Shown in pieces: positions 36,575-45,501 of a stretch of DNA of 64,000 nt (its first letter is position 1; each line of letters begins with the position of its first letter). The stretch spans positions 1-64,000 of the forward strand of contig NZ_CACXNW010000006.1 in NCBI RefSeq assembly GCF_902769175.1, written 5' to 3'. A program made the position numbers and the translations under genes. Source of the DNA: an uncultured Methanobrevibacter sp. GTDB lineage: Archaea; Methanobacteriota; Methanobacteria; Methanobacteriales; Methanobacteriaceae. The notes beneath the pieces were generated by a model, which was given only the letters and a program-made list of their open reading frames with translations, was not told the origin of the DNA and did no database searches.

Positions 36575-37360
36575 ATGAATAAAATAATTCTTACTTTATG
36601 TTTATTAATGATTGCTCTTATAGGAGCAAGTGCAGTAGCAGCATCCCATGATGCTGACAATGCAAGTAATGTCGAACTAGTAGATGGATGTCATTTAGAT
36701 AATGTGGTAATCGATTATGAGCCTTCCTCACAAATTGATAGCCTAAGCATAAGATCTCTTTATAAAGAAGACATTAAGTATCATATCCATGAACATGATG
36801 CAGCTTATAAGGAATCACAAGCGCAAATCCGTAGAAGCGAAGACTATGCAGAATTCGAAAAGGAATTAGCAAAACTTCGTGAAGAAATGGATAAAGCAAA
36901 TCAAACTGGGGAAAAAGAACAAGTCAATAAAAGCTGTATCGATGTCCCTGAAAATGTCACAATCACCGACCATAAATTTGATAAATCAATGTATTTAGAA
37001 GACAACGGAAATCTTGTCAGTGATGTGGACAGTGTAGATCAAGAAAGCATTCATTGCCAAAAACCTGTACTTTCATCTGCAATAATGGATCAGGATTACA
37101 TAATTCACAAACCAACTCAAGGTACTGTAGATAAAGAGCATGATAAAATCAACGACCCAATAGTTGACGCCATATATAGAAAGTACGGTTCCGATACTCT
37201 CGAGGGATTGAGTGAGTACTTCAGAATGAACCCTACACAAATTAAAAATATTATCCATAAAATAAAAAGTGGTGAATACGGAGAAACCTTCAAAAATGCA
37301 CTTTTAAAACGTGACAAGTTATCCGCGCTTTTAGATTTGGAAGGATATATTATTGACTAA
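36575..37360 (+). CDS. Secreted HTH-repeat protein, copy 4 (intact)
   Basis: The 261-residue intact member of the family. The start ATG at 36575 follows GAGG by 6 nt; an ATG at 36563 in frame overlaps that site and is less likely. The signal peptide (TLCLLMIALIGASAVAA) is nearly identical to copies 1-3. The middle is unique, charged and probably helical (KELAKLREEMDKANQ). The C-terminus holds one module: VDAIYRKYGSDTLEGLSEYF, the HTH-like MNPTQIKNIIHKIKSGEYGE, and LLKRDKLSALLD. The strong conservation of promoter, signal peptide, C-terminal module and terminator, with variable middles, suggests a family of secreted or surface proteins diversifying in the middle. Function is unknown. Confidence 0.8.
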   Translation: MNKIILTLCLLMIALIGASAVAASHDADNASNVELVDGCHLDNVVIDYEPSSQIDSLSIRSLYKEDIKYHIHEHDAAYKESQAQIRRSEDYAEFEKELAKLREEMDKANQTGEKEQVNKSCIDVPENVTITDHKFDKSMYLEDNGNLVSDVDSVDQESIHCQKPVLSSAIMDQDYIIHKPTQGTVDKEHDKINDPIVDAIYRKYGSDTLEGLSEYFRMNPTQIKNIIHKIKSGEYGETFKNALLKRDKLSALLDLEGYIID

Positions 37361-37374
37361 TTATTGTAATAATT

Positions 37375-37410
37375 GCTCTAATTGAAAAATTAGAGCTAAA
37401 ATCTTTTTTT
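37375..37410 (+). terminator. Hairpin terminator after copy 4
   Basis: GCTCTAATT (37375-37383), GAAA loop, AATTAGAGC (37388-37396), then TAAAATC and eight T. Confidence 0.75.
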
Positions 37411-38097
37411 TAAATTAATATCAAATCAATTAAACTTTAAATAGCTTTTTTAAATCAATACAACTCTTTTTACTATTTCAACATTAAAACCAAAAACCAA
37501 ACAGTATTATGTGGAAAAAGTAATTTTTATTGAATTTATATAGTTATTATCCTTACTATATATATAGAATAAAAAAATATATTTTTTAATTTAGATTTAA
37601 GTAAATTAAACATAGAGTTTATAAAAATAATGTTTAATATGAATAATTTATTTAAAATGATTGAAAAAATAATTAAAATATATCATTATTTATTCATTTA
37701 AAAAATGGCAGAACGTGACTTAAGCTATTTTCTGTTTTATATCAGTAAAACATTCATACACATTTTATAAATCAATAAAAATTCTTATTATATATTATAT
37801 TAAAACAAATATTAAATACTTTATTTTTTTATTTAATATTTAATATGCTCCGATATTCTATACATAATAATTAATTTCAAGTTTAATATTTATTAAGGTT
37901 AGATTTTTTATTCCTTTTTTATGGGCCGTTCTTTCAATTTTATTCGTATGCGAAAATATAGTTTAAATTTTAGCTTAATGAATTATATCAAGGTAGTGAA
38001 AGATTAGAAAAAGATATTATTTATTAAAATAAAAGATAAAATTAATGTTCACATTTCTTAACTATGAACTATAAAAAAAGCAAGTATCAAATGTTAG
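37411..38097. other. Long AT-rich intergenic region
   Basis: About 690 bp with no supported gene, RNA or clear repeat. Several TATA-like stretches occur (for example near 37790), which base composition alone can explain. Confidence 0.5.
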
Positions 38098-38796
38098 ATT
38101 GTAAAACGTCTTTTTAGGAATGATAAATCATCAAACAAAACAAACAATCCTAAAAGAAACAGATATAATCCTAATTCCAAAAAACTAATTAAGGAAATTA
38201 ATCAGCTTAAAGAGGAACTGGAAATAAAAGATGAGGAAAAACAGGAATTGGAATATGAGCTCTCCTTAAAGTATAAGGAAATTGATGATTTGAAAAATGA
38301 TTTAGAACTTAGAAAAGTGGAACTTGACGAATTGCTTAATGAATCAATGGAAAAGGATAAAAAGATCAGCATTCTAAACAACAATCTCATGAAATACAAG
38401 TTCGAAAAGGAAAAGGTAGACTTAAAACTAAAGAATGAGATAAATTATGAAAAGTCCAGAATGAAAGAGATGGACGATTTGGAAAAGAAAATCAATGAAA
38501 AGGTAGCTATCATTGATGACAAGCAGGACCAAATAAATTATCTTAGAACATTGATTAATGACTATAAGGAACAAGTTAAAAACAATACAGATAATTTAGA
38601 GCTTCAATTAAAGAAAATTACAAGAACATATGATAATCTGCTTGCACAAAAGGATTCAATTATTGAAAAGCAGGATAAGACAATTGAAGAGATGATTGAA
38701 TCTGCAAAACAATTGGCTAAAGATAATAATGCTACTATAACAAGTTTGGAATTGCAAATAGGCAATTATAGAGAGTTGTTAAAGAAGTATGAATAA
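38098..38796 (+). CDS. Coiled-coil protein of unknown function
   Basis: The frame is open from 38098 to TAA 38794-38796, about 232 codons. It begins with a basic, Asn-rich stretch (KRLFRNDKSSNKTNNPKRN), then long heptad-rich coiled coil to the end (KEINQLKEELEIKDEEKQ, DLEKKINEKVAIIDDKQDQ). There is no signal peptide or membrane segment. The start is unclear: no ATG or GTG lies in the open frame, only ATT at 38098 and TTG at 38248, so either a rare start is used or the 5' end is damaged. Coiled coils of this kind act as scaffolds or in DNA/cell-division structures; nothing narrows this down. It converges on the EF-hand gene. Confidence 0.6.
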   Translation: MVKRLFRNDKSSNKTNNPKRNRYNPNSKKLIKEINQLKEELEIKDEEKQELEYELSLKYKEIDDLKNDLELRKVELDELLNESMEKDKKISILNNNLMKYKFEKEKVDLKLKNEINYEKSRMKEMDDLEKKINEKVAIIDDKQDQINYLRTLINDYKEQVKNNTDNLELQLKKITRTYDNLLAQKDSIIEKQDKTIEEMIESAKQLAKDNNATITSLELQIGNYRELLKKYE

Positions 38797-38814
38797 AAAA
38801 AATTTAAAAAAAAA

Positions 38815-38925
38815 TTCTATAAACCAAAAAGATTTATAGAATTATACTCCTTTTATCAGTGCAAATAAAAAAGATTGCCAATATTTAAAAAAAAATTCTA
38901 TAAACCAAAAAGATTTATAGAATTA
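38815..38925. terminator. Duplicated hairpin between convergent genes
   Basis: TTCTATAAA and TTTATAGAA form a 9-bp perfect stem with a 9-nt loop at 38815-38841. The same hairpin recurs 81 bp later (about 38896-38922), each followed by a TTATACTC-T tract. It probably terminates transcription from both sides. Confidence 0.65.
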
Positions 38926-38967
38926 TACTCTTTTTATCAGAACTATTTATAGAATAATGCTTTATAT

Positions 38968-39639
38968 TTAAGAACCATTTATCGAATAAAGCATTGGAGC
39001 CAGATATAACTCATAATATCCTTCTTCATAATTCAAGTTCAAGTCATCTGGATTGGAAATATAGTTACCACATTCCTGACATCTATATCCATTTCCTGAT
39101 GGATAAATAGCTTCACTACCACAGTATGGACAAGTTTCAGCACCATCCCCATCACTATTGCTTCCACTTCTAAGTCTAAATGGATTGTAATCTGATGAAG
39201 AGGATGAAGAGTTTTTAGCTCTCTCTTTAGCTTCCCTTTGAGCTTTTTCCTTAGCACTTTTCAACTTATCGATGAAGCCTTTTACTTTTATTACATAATG
39301 GTCATATTCACCGCCAATCAACAGGCCATTAAGATTTTGGTCAGAACCCTTAAACATTTCCTTCAAATCAGCTTGTGAAATGCGGAATTCTGAATTGTGG
39401 TCATAATGTTTAACCTCATCAAAGCTAAGTCCGCCATCTCCATTGACATCCAATTGGGCAAAATCCTTATATTTGGTAGGTGTTTCTTCTGTATATGAAT
39501 CTATTGGAATTCCAAGAATTGCATGACCTAAAACCATGATAATCATTAAAATCAAATAAACTGCACAGCATCCAACCAATATTTTTTTAATAGTGCCCAT
39601 TTCATTAAAAGTGTTTATCCAATCATCAATGCCTGACAT
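38968..39639 (-). CDS. Membrane protein with EF-hands and a C-terminal zinc ribbon
   Basis: A 223-residue protein. One membrane segment lies at about 18-44 (KKILVGCCAVYLILMIIMVL...). Then a canonical EF-hand loop DVNGDGGLSFDEV (about 69-81) and a second loop, DQNLNGLLIGGEY, form a calcium-binding pair. A Lys/Glu-rich helix and a Ser linker lead to a zinc ribbon (CPYCGS...CQECGN, about 168-190) followed by NPDDLNLNYEEGYYEL. It is a paralogue of the larger protein at 39802, sharing EF pair, ribbon and tail. Topology and function are unknown; the ribbon and calcium site suggest a binding or sensory role. The genes are co-oriented, 160 bp apart. Confidence 0.8.
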   Translation of the reverse strand: MSGIDDWINTFNEMGTIKKILVGCCAVYLILMIIMVLGHAILGIPIDSYTEETPTKYKDFAQLDVNGDGGLSFDEVKHYDHNSEFRISQADLKEMFKGSDQNLNGLLIGGEYDHYVIKVKGFIDKLKSAKEKAQREAKERAKNSSSSSSDYNPFRLRSGSNSDGDGAETCPYCGSEAIYPSGNGYRCQECGNYISNPDDLNLNYEEGYYELYLAPMLYSINGS

Positions 39640-39801
39640 AAAATCCCCTTTATGTTATATGTTAATTAATATTTTATGTTCATATATTATTTAATGTTTA
39701 AGAAATGAAAATTTTAATCAAAATTAATGTTTAAGTAAATGAAAATTATAATCAAGATACGAATAAGCAATTATATAATGATTAAGCAAATGAACTTAAA
39801 A

Positions 39802-40848
39802 TCAAGAAATGAATAAGAAAATTGGACTTAACAAATCAATATATCCATCATCATATGCTAATTCCAAATCATCAGGATTATAAATTGAATTACCACATTC
39901 AGCACACTTATAATGTCCTCCGGTTTCATAAACAGCTTCACTTCCACAGTATGGGCAAGTTAAGAGATAGCCTTCACTGCTGTTATCAAATTCTTGGTCA
40001 TTAAGCTCATTGACATATTTATAATTCCCTGAACTGGAACTTGAAGAACCGGACTGTTTATTATTATTTGAACTGGAACTTGAAGAACTGGAATACTTAT
40101 ATTTATCATTATCAGAACTGGAATTGCCATAAATATTATAATACCTATTCACATTATCATAAAACAGCTCAAATTCATGACCCTTTAAAAAGCCATTACT
40201 GTTCGTATCAGCTTCATTGAAATATTTTGTCATTTGTTCCTTAGGAATGGTTGGATCCAATTGTGAAGCCTCATTAAAAGATAGTTTTCCATCTCCATCC
40301 AAATCTATGCCTTCATAACTATGGCCATAACTGATTGGGAAATTTTCAGCAAAGCCATGGAAAATTAATGCATAAACTATAAAGAGAATAAATAAAATTA
40401 CAGGTACATAACAGCAACATAACTTTAAGTTACTTGAATCAATGCCCGTTTTTTTATTGATTGTAGAATTAGAACTTGAACTACTATTAGATGAACCAGC
40501 CCCTCTATTAGAAGAACTTGAACTACTATTAGTTGAACCTGCACCTCTATTAGAAGAACTTGAACTACTATTAGTTGAACCAGCACCTCTATTAGAAGAA
40601 CCTGAAGAAGAATCATTTGCTATATATCTTTTAAGTGTATTCAATGCAGGAGGGGGAACTGAAGAATTAGGATTATTAGAAACAGATCCACTAGAACCAC
40701 TATTTGAAGAACTAGACTTATTAGAAACAGACCCACTTGTACTATTTGAATTAGAATTTTTAGAAATAGTGTCTAATTTAGCACCGCAATTTGCACAATA
40801 AATAGCTTTATCAATGTTTTCCTTTCCACATTCTGCACATTTTTTCAT
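39802..40848 (-). CDS. Zinc-ribbon / Ser-rich / membrane / EF-hand / zinc-ribbon protein
   Basis: A 348-residue paralogue of the 38968 protein with an added N-terminus: a zinc ribbon (CAECGKENIDKAIYCANCG, residues 4-22), then about 110 residues of Ser/Asn linker with three copies of an SSSSNRGAGSTN-type unit (DNA at 40480-40615). A membrane segment at about 140-168 follows (VPVILFILFIVYALIF). Next are EF-hand loops DLDGDGKLSFNEA and DTNSNGFLKGHEF, another Ser-rich linker, a second zinc ribbon (CPYCGSEAVY...CAECGN) and NPDDLELAYDDGY. The 14-residue unit looks like recent tandem expansion. No function can be assigned. It ends with TGA, with TAA two codons on. Confidence 0.8.
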   Translation of the reverse strand: MKKCAECGKENIDKAIYCANCGAKLDTISKNSNSNSTSGSVSNKSSSSNSGSSGSVSNNPNSSVPPPALNTLKRYIANDSSSGSSNRGAGSTNSSSSSSNRGAGSTNSSSSSSNRGAGSSNSSSSSNSTINKKTGIDSSNLKLCCCYVPVILFILFIVYALIFHGFAENFPISYGHSYEGIDLDGDGKLSFNEASQLDPTIPKEQMTKYFNEADTNSNGFLKGHEFELFYDNVNRYYNIYGNSSSDNDKYKYSSSSSSSSNNNKQSGSSSSSSGNYKYVNELNDQEFDNSSEGYLLTCPYCGSEAVYETGGHYKCAECGNSIYNPDDLELAYDDGYIDLLSPIFLFIS

Positions 40849-40909
40849 GTTACCCCCTCAAATAAAATTATGCTATTTATTAAAAAAATAAAAATAAGTA
40901 AATTTAAAA

Positions 40910-41290
40910 TCAGATGTCAATAGTTATAATAACCTCATCTCCATCCTTTAAATCGAATTTATCCCTTAATTTGTCTTCTGATATGAATTCCAAATAATTT
41001 TCATCATGAGTTGTCTTGTCTGGAAATACAATTGCTCCATCAATATCATTATTTAAGTGAGCTTCAACATATCTTACTGCACCAAATCCTTGATCAGGCT
41101 TTATAAGATTCTTACAACTGTTTTTCATTAATCTTATATCTTCCAGCTTTTCCTCTTCCACAACGAGATTTAAAGTTCCTGGAAATGGTGTAAAGCCTAA
41201 TCTTTCTCTAAATTGATTTTTATAAAAATCCTGACCTAAGAAATATGCTGCCTTTCCAAGACCTGTTGTAACAATTCCTGTTAGTTCCAT
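40910..41290 (-). CDS. ribK: CTP-dependent riboflavin kinase
   Basis: A 126-residue match to archaeal RibK (DUF120 family), which phosphorylates riboflavin with CTP to give FMN. Visible family features are the G-x-V-x-x-G-x-G-x-A nucleotide loop (GIVTTGLGKAAYF, residues 5-17), FTPFPGTLNL near 33-42, and the C-terminal DGDEVIITIDI strand. Length is typical for the stand-alone form without the N-terminal HTH. FMN is needed for F420-linked and other flavoenzymes in methanogens. It ends in TGA. It lies upstream of the 39802 gene in the same orientation, 61 bp apart, and may be co-transcribed; a housekeeping gene. Confidence 0.93.
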   Translation of the reverse strand: MELTGIVTTGLGKAAYFLGQDFYKNQFRERLGFTPFPGTLNLVVEEEKLEDIRLMKNSCKNLIKPDQGFGAVRYVEAHLNNDIDGAIVFPDKTTHDENYLEFISEDKLRDKFDLKDGDEVIITIDI

Positions 41291-41329
41291 TTTAACCCCT
41301 AATAAAATAATTTGAAATATTGAATTTTT

Positions 41330-41450
41330 AAAAAATTTATTAAATCATAAGAATAATTTTATCAATGATTAATATAAATATAACTGAACAATTTATTAAA
41401 TTATAAGAATAATTTTATCAATGATTCATTTAAATATAACTGTACAAATC
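41330..41450. repeat. Two copies of a ~60-bp AT-rich unit
   Basis: Phrases tttattaaatcataagaat and attttatcaatgatt...aatataactg recur at a period of about 60 bp between ribK and the glycosyltransferase gene. No stem-loop was identified. Confidence 0.6.
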
Positions 41451-41475
41451 CATCCTATAAATTCTTAAAGATTAA

Positions 41476-43191
41476 TTAAATTGAATATAACTGTACAAAT
41501 GCATCATTATCACTAGTAACATAGTTTCTGATAGAAGTGTTGTTTCTATCCTCAAATACAATCATTCCATCTTTTCCATCATATGTGAAAGTTATGTTTC
41601 CCTTTTCTATATCATCATAAGTGAATGAACATAATGGATTTCCATCATATAATATAGAATAGCTGCCGTTTTTCCTAAAGTTACCTACTGAAGATAAAAT
41701 GGATTCATTATCCAAAGTCAAATTAAAGAAGGTTGCATTTAAAGAATTTGGACTTATGCTAAACTCTACAAATCCTTCCATATCTTCACTGAGATTATTG
41801 AATTGAATGTTATGCTTGACAATTGACCTTTGGAAAACTTCAAGTATGTGGCTGTTTGGAATAACTTCCCTATCATGCAAATGCAATTGGCGCTTGACCT
41901 TTGATGGCAGCCTAAGTGTATCTCCTTCTCCATCCCTTGAAGCATTTACACTATATGATACGCCATCTATAATCATCGTATCGTTTTCACTCATTTCCAT
42001 CGTGCTCATGGCATCATTTGGCACCCTCAATATATCTGTCTCATTTTCAATAGCGCTGTCAATGGTATATGGGCCTCTAACTGAAATGGTTTGATAATTA
42101 TTGTCACTTGGAGCGTAGACAAAGTTTCTGGAAGTAAGCTCTACAGATATTCTACCATCATCAAAATTAGCTGCAGATAAGAATGTGAAAAGCATTAAGA
42201 TCAATATCAATCCTGAAACAAGCACAGGATAGTGCATTCTTACAAAAGACCTTAATGAAGTGATGGTATTGCTTTTCCTTAAAATAGGAATAGACCTTTT
42301 GATAATCCTTACATTATAAAAAATAGTCAAGAGTATGCCGACAAAGGCTACAATAACGGAAATTATCACTGGAATGAATGGAACAAAGAAAATCATGAAA
42401 AGCCCTAAGATAATAAGGGACAAGCCTAAGTTAGCCATTCTAATATAATTTCCTAACTTATCCATCATTGTTACACGGCCATACTCTACAGCCCTGTCAA
42501 TAATGGTTCTAACCACTTGGTTAGCCATTTGGTTTAAATTGGAAAGAGGAGACATGTCATGGGAAATCTGTCCTATGTCAACTTCTAAAATACTGATACC
42601 GTGAACATCAGCATCAAGCACAATACCAACATCCACACCATAATCCTTTTCAAACTTAATCTTATTTAATGCAGAACGTTTTCCTGCAAATTGACCGCTT
42701 AAAGGCTGTTCATAATTTAGCTCTGGGAAGAAAAATCCTAAAAGAGGCTTTGCAGTAAGCTCTGTTACACGACCGCTTTCTCTTGCAAACTTAGTTTTGG
42801 TGATATCTGTCTTATCTTCCAAAATAGGCCTTATGATCTTATCGATCTTATCTGAAGTAAAATTGGAAACGTCTGCATCAATGAATGCTACAATATCTCC
42901 ATGAGAATTTTTAAACCCTGAAATAATAGCTGAACCTTTACCTTCATTGACAGAATGCTTTATTACAATAGCCCCTGCACCTTTAGCCTCTTCTGAAGTT
43001 CTATCGCTAGAACCGTCATCAACAACTATTACTTCATCCACATAATCAAGCTTACGTGCCACACCTACAACTTGAGCTACGGTAGCTTCTTCATTATAAG
43101 CAGGAATAACAATGGAAACTGATTTTTTAGGATTTTTAGTTGATTTGACAGATGCAAGCAAAAATACCAAAATCCCTATTAGCCAAGACAA
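41476..43191 (-). CDS. Membrane-bound family 2 glycosyltransferase with an extracellular C-terminal domain
   Basis: A 571-residue protein. A short N-terminal hydrophobic anchor is followed by a GT-A domain (about 22-230): VSIVIPAYNEEATVAQVV, VVDDGSSDRT, NEGKGSAI and the metal-binding DAD (FIDADVSNF). The catalytic part resembles glucosyl-3-phosphoglycerate synthase/dolichyl-phosphate sugar transferases. Two hydrophobic segments at about 255-295 and one at 318-340 follow. Residues 345-571 have Asn-rich beta-strand character and several N-x-S/T sequons, so they likely lie outside the membrane. This combination suggests a cell-surface glycolipid or polysaccharide synthesis role. The substrate cannot be read from the sequence. 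No lesion is seen. Confidence 0.8.
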   Translation of the reverse strand: MSWLIGILVFLLASVKSTKNPKKSVSIVIPAYNEEATVAQVVGVARKLDYVDEVIVVDDGSSDRTSEEAKGAGAIVIKHSVNEGKGSAIISGFKNSHGDIVAFIDADVSNFTSDKIDKIIRPILEDKTDITKTKFARESGRVTELTAKPLLGFFFPELNYEQPLSGQFAGKRSALNKIKFEKDYGVDVGIVLDADVHGISILEVDIGQISHDMSPLSNLNQMANQVVRTIIDRAVEYGRVTMMDKLGNYIRMANLGLSLIILGLFMIFFVPFIPVIISVIVAFVGILLTIFYNVRIIKRSIPILRKSNTITSLRSFVRMHYPVLVSGLILILMLFTFLSAANFDDGRISVELTSRNFVYAPSDNNYQTISVRGPYTIDSAIENETDILRVPNDAMSTMEMSENDTMIIDGVSYSVNASRDGEGDTLRLPSKVKRQLHLHDREVIPNSHILEVFQRSIVKHNIQFNNLSEDMEGFVEFSISPNSLNATFFNLTLDNESILSSVGNFRKNGSYSILYDGNPLCSFTYDDIEKGNITFTYDGKDGMIVFEDRNNTSIRNYVTSDNDAFVQLYSI

Positions 43192-43429
43192 ATTTTCACC
43201 TCATTCAAGTTCTCATAGAAATAATAATTAAATATGTTAATAATTTATAATATTACTATTATGTTTTAAGAATGTATATATTTTGTTATATTTTTATTAT
43301 TTTTAGTCTAAAAGAATGTTTGTTAGGAATTATAAAAACAAAATAAGTATTGTCCATATAGAAAAAATATGAAAGATATGAAAAACAAGGAAATTCAGAG
43401 AAAAAGAAGGGTTAAGAGCAATTGCTCCC
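43192..43429. other. AT-rich spacer upstream of the glycosyltransferase
   Basis: No gene. It holds the leftward promoter region of the glycosyltransferase (T/A-rich, near 43230-43280) and then the hairpin array at 43430. Confidence 0.4.
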
Positions 43430-43636
43430 AACCAATAAAAAGATTTTTAATCAAACTTTTTCTAAAAGTTTGACCAATACACCCAACCAATAAAAAGATT
43501 TTTAATCATACTTTTTCTAAAAGTTTGGCAAATGTCCCAAACCAATGAAAAGATTTTTAATCCAACTTTTTTTAAAGTGTGGCCAATAATCTTAACCAAT
43601 GAAAAGATTTTTGATCAAACTTTTTTTAAAAGTTTG
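43430..43636. repeat. Four tandem copies of a 54-55-bp hairpin unit
   Basis: Copies begin at 43430, 43485, 43540 and 43594 with aaccaatraaaagattttt. Each then has an inverted repeat (for example tcaaactttt...aaaagtttga) able to form a stem of 8-10 bp. The last stem abuts the permease stop codon, so the array acts at least as a terminator for that gene. Copies differ by point changes that often keep the stem partly paired. Confidence 0.85.
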
Positions 43637-43638
43637 AG

Positions 43639-44976
43639 TTATAAACCAAAGAACAGGTACAAGAAGAAAATAATAGCTAAGACATAGATTCCCCAGCTGA
43701 TTTCTTTGAACTTACCTGTAGCAATTGTTGCAACTGTGTAAGTTACGAATCCCCATGCTATACCAAGGGAAATGGAATAGGTTAAAACCATCATGATAAT
43801 GGTCATGAATACAGATGCAGAAACCACTAAGCTGTCCCATTGAACGTCCTTCAATTGCATAATCATTAAAACACCAACCATGATAAGAGCAGCTGCTGTT
43901 ACAGTTGATGTGAATAATGCAAGAACAGTAGGAGCAAAGAATACAGACAATAAGAATAAAATACCGGTTACTATAGCAGCAAGTCCGGTTCTACCACCTG
44001 CACCTACACCAGTAGCACTTTCAACATATGCAGTTAAGGTACTTGTACCACAGAAGGAACCGATTACACCACTTATAGCATCTACTAAAAATGCCTTTTC
44101 AATACCTTCAATCTCACCTTCTTCATCAATGTAACCTGCTTGATTTGCAATACCGAGTAAAGTACCGGTAGTATCAAAGAAGGTAACAAATACCAAGGAG
44201 AAGAGTATCATGATAAGGTTCGGAATATTCTTGAACAGCTCTCCAAATCCAGCCAGGAATCCTCCAACCAAACTTGTATCAAAGTTGAACGAGATTACTT
44301 GAGAAGGTATGCTAGGCATAAGAGGATCTCCAGCACCAAATCCCAATACTGTCATTAATAATCCTATGATTGCAGTAATGATCAAACCGAAGAATACTGC
44401 ACCTGGAACTTTTTGCACATAGAAAATCAAGGTGATTAAGATACCTATCAATGCAAGAAGTGCAGGAGCGGAAGTCATAGCACCTAATGAAACGAAAGTG
44501 GAAGGGTCTGCAACGATAATTCCAGCACCTTTTAATCCAAGGAAAGCCAAGAAGAAACCAATAGCTGCACCAATACCCAATTTCAAATCAATAGGAATAA
44601 TATTTAGAATAGCTTCCCTTAAACCGGAAATAGTGATTATTAAAAATATTATACTTGATAAGACAACTGCAGCTAAAGCAGCTTTTCAACTGCAACCCAT
44701 ACCTAAAATAATTGTATAGGTAAACAATGCATTTAAACCCATACCTGGGGCAAGTCCAACAGGCCAATTAGCAACAAGACCCATTATAATACATGCAAAA
44801 CCTGATGCAACAGCTGTAGCAAAAAATACTCCAGTTGCAGGCATTCCGCCGTCAGCAAGCATAGCAGGGTTAACCCCTAAAATGTATGCCATAGCAAGGA
44901 ATGTTGTTACACCAGCAACAATCTCTGTTTTAGCATTAGAGTTATTTGCCTCTAATTTAAAAATTTTATTTAACAT
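43639..44976 (-). pseudogene. NCS2-family purine/xanthine-type permease with an in-frame TGA
   Basis: A 445-codon transporter of the AzgA/NCS2 type, which imports hypoxanthine, guanine or xanthine-like bases. The true start is ATG 44976, 7 nt after GAGGTG; a further upstream ATG overlaps that site. The N-terminus has TFLAMAYILGVNPAMLADGGMP and ANWPVGLAPGMGLNALFTY. The frame is interrupted by a single TGA at 44686-44688. The downstream part (43639-44586, same frame) continues the alignment perfectly. The TGA stands where GxGxSWKAALAAV would have Trp, so TGG to TGA is the only change. About twelve membrane segments remain. It could be a recent nonsense mutation, a read error or stop readthrough. 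Confidence 0.85.
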
Positions 44977-44988
44977 AAAACACCTCAT

Positions 44989-45448
44989 AACTGAAAACCA
45001 TTAAGGTTTCTTAATAATATATAAGTTAACTAAATTTATTAATTTTTTGATATTAGTTAATTACTTATTAAAAAACAATTAAAAGTTCAAAATTAGTTAA
45101 AATCAGATAAAATTGTTAAAAAATCATTTAAATTTACTTAAACTGGAAATAATTCTTAAATTTTAAAAAAAAGAAAATAAATAAATTTGAAATAAGGATT
45201 AAGATTAAAATAATTCTTAAAATTTAAAAAAGAAAAAATAAATAAACTTAAAAAAATGATAAAGATTAAAAAAAATTCTTAAAATTTAAAAAATAAAATA
45301 AATAAACTTAAAAAAATGATAAAGATTAAAAAAATAAAATTTTTTAAAAAAAGCCGATAAAATTTTACAGTCTCTAAAAAAAGGAAAATAAAAAATGATA
45401 AAGATAAAAATAAGTGATCTTAAAAATATTTAACTAAAATAGGAGAAT
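44989..45448. other. AT-rich region with tandem-like repeats
   Basis: Upstream is the permease leader and promoter. From about 45120 to 45350 the phrase aataaacttaaaaaaatgat and aagattaaaaaaattcttaa recur four times with variation. No gene is seen. Confidence 0.5.
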
Positions 45449-45472
45449 AAAAAGAGTTAGAATAAACTCTTT
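45449..45472 (-). terminator. Hairpin terminator of the first beta-helix ALP gene
   Basis: On the minus strand AAGAGTT, a 6-nt loop and AACTCTT (45471-45452) form a 7-bp stem followed by TTTATT, about 30 bp after the stop at 45502. Confidence 0.65.
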
Positions 45473-45501
45473 TTTATTAAAAAAATCAATTTACTTTAAA
45501 A

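Noticed and set aside
43430-43636. CRISPR array
   Set aside because: Only four units, without variable spacers: the whole 54-55-bp unit is repeated, and it abuts a stop codon like a terminator.
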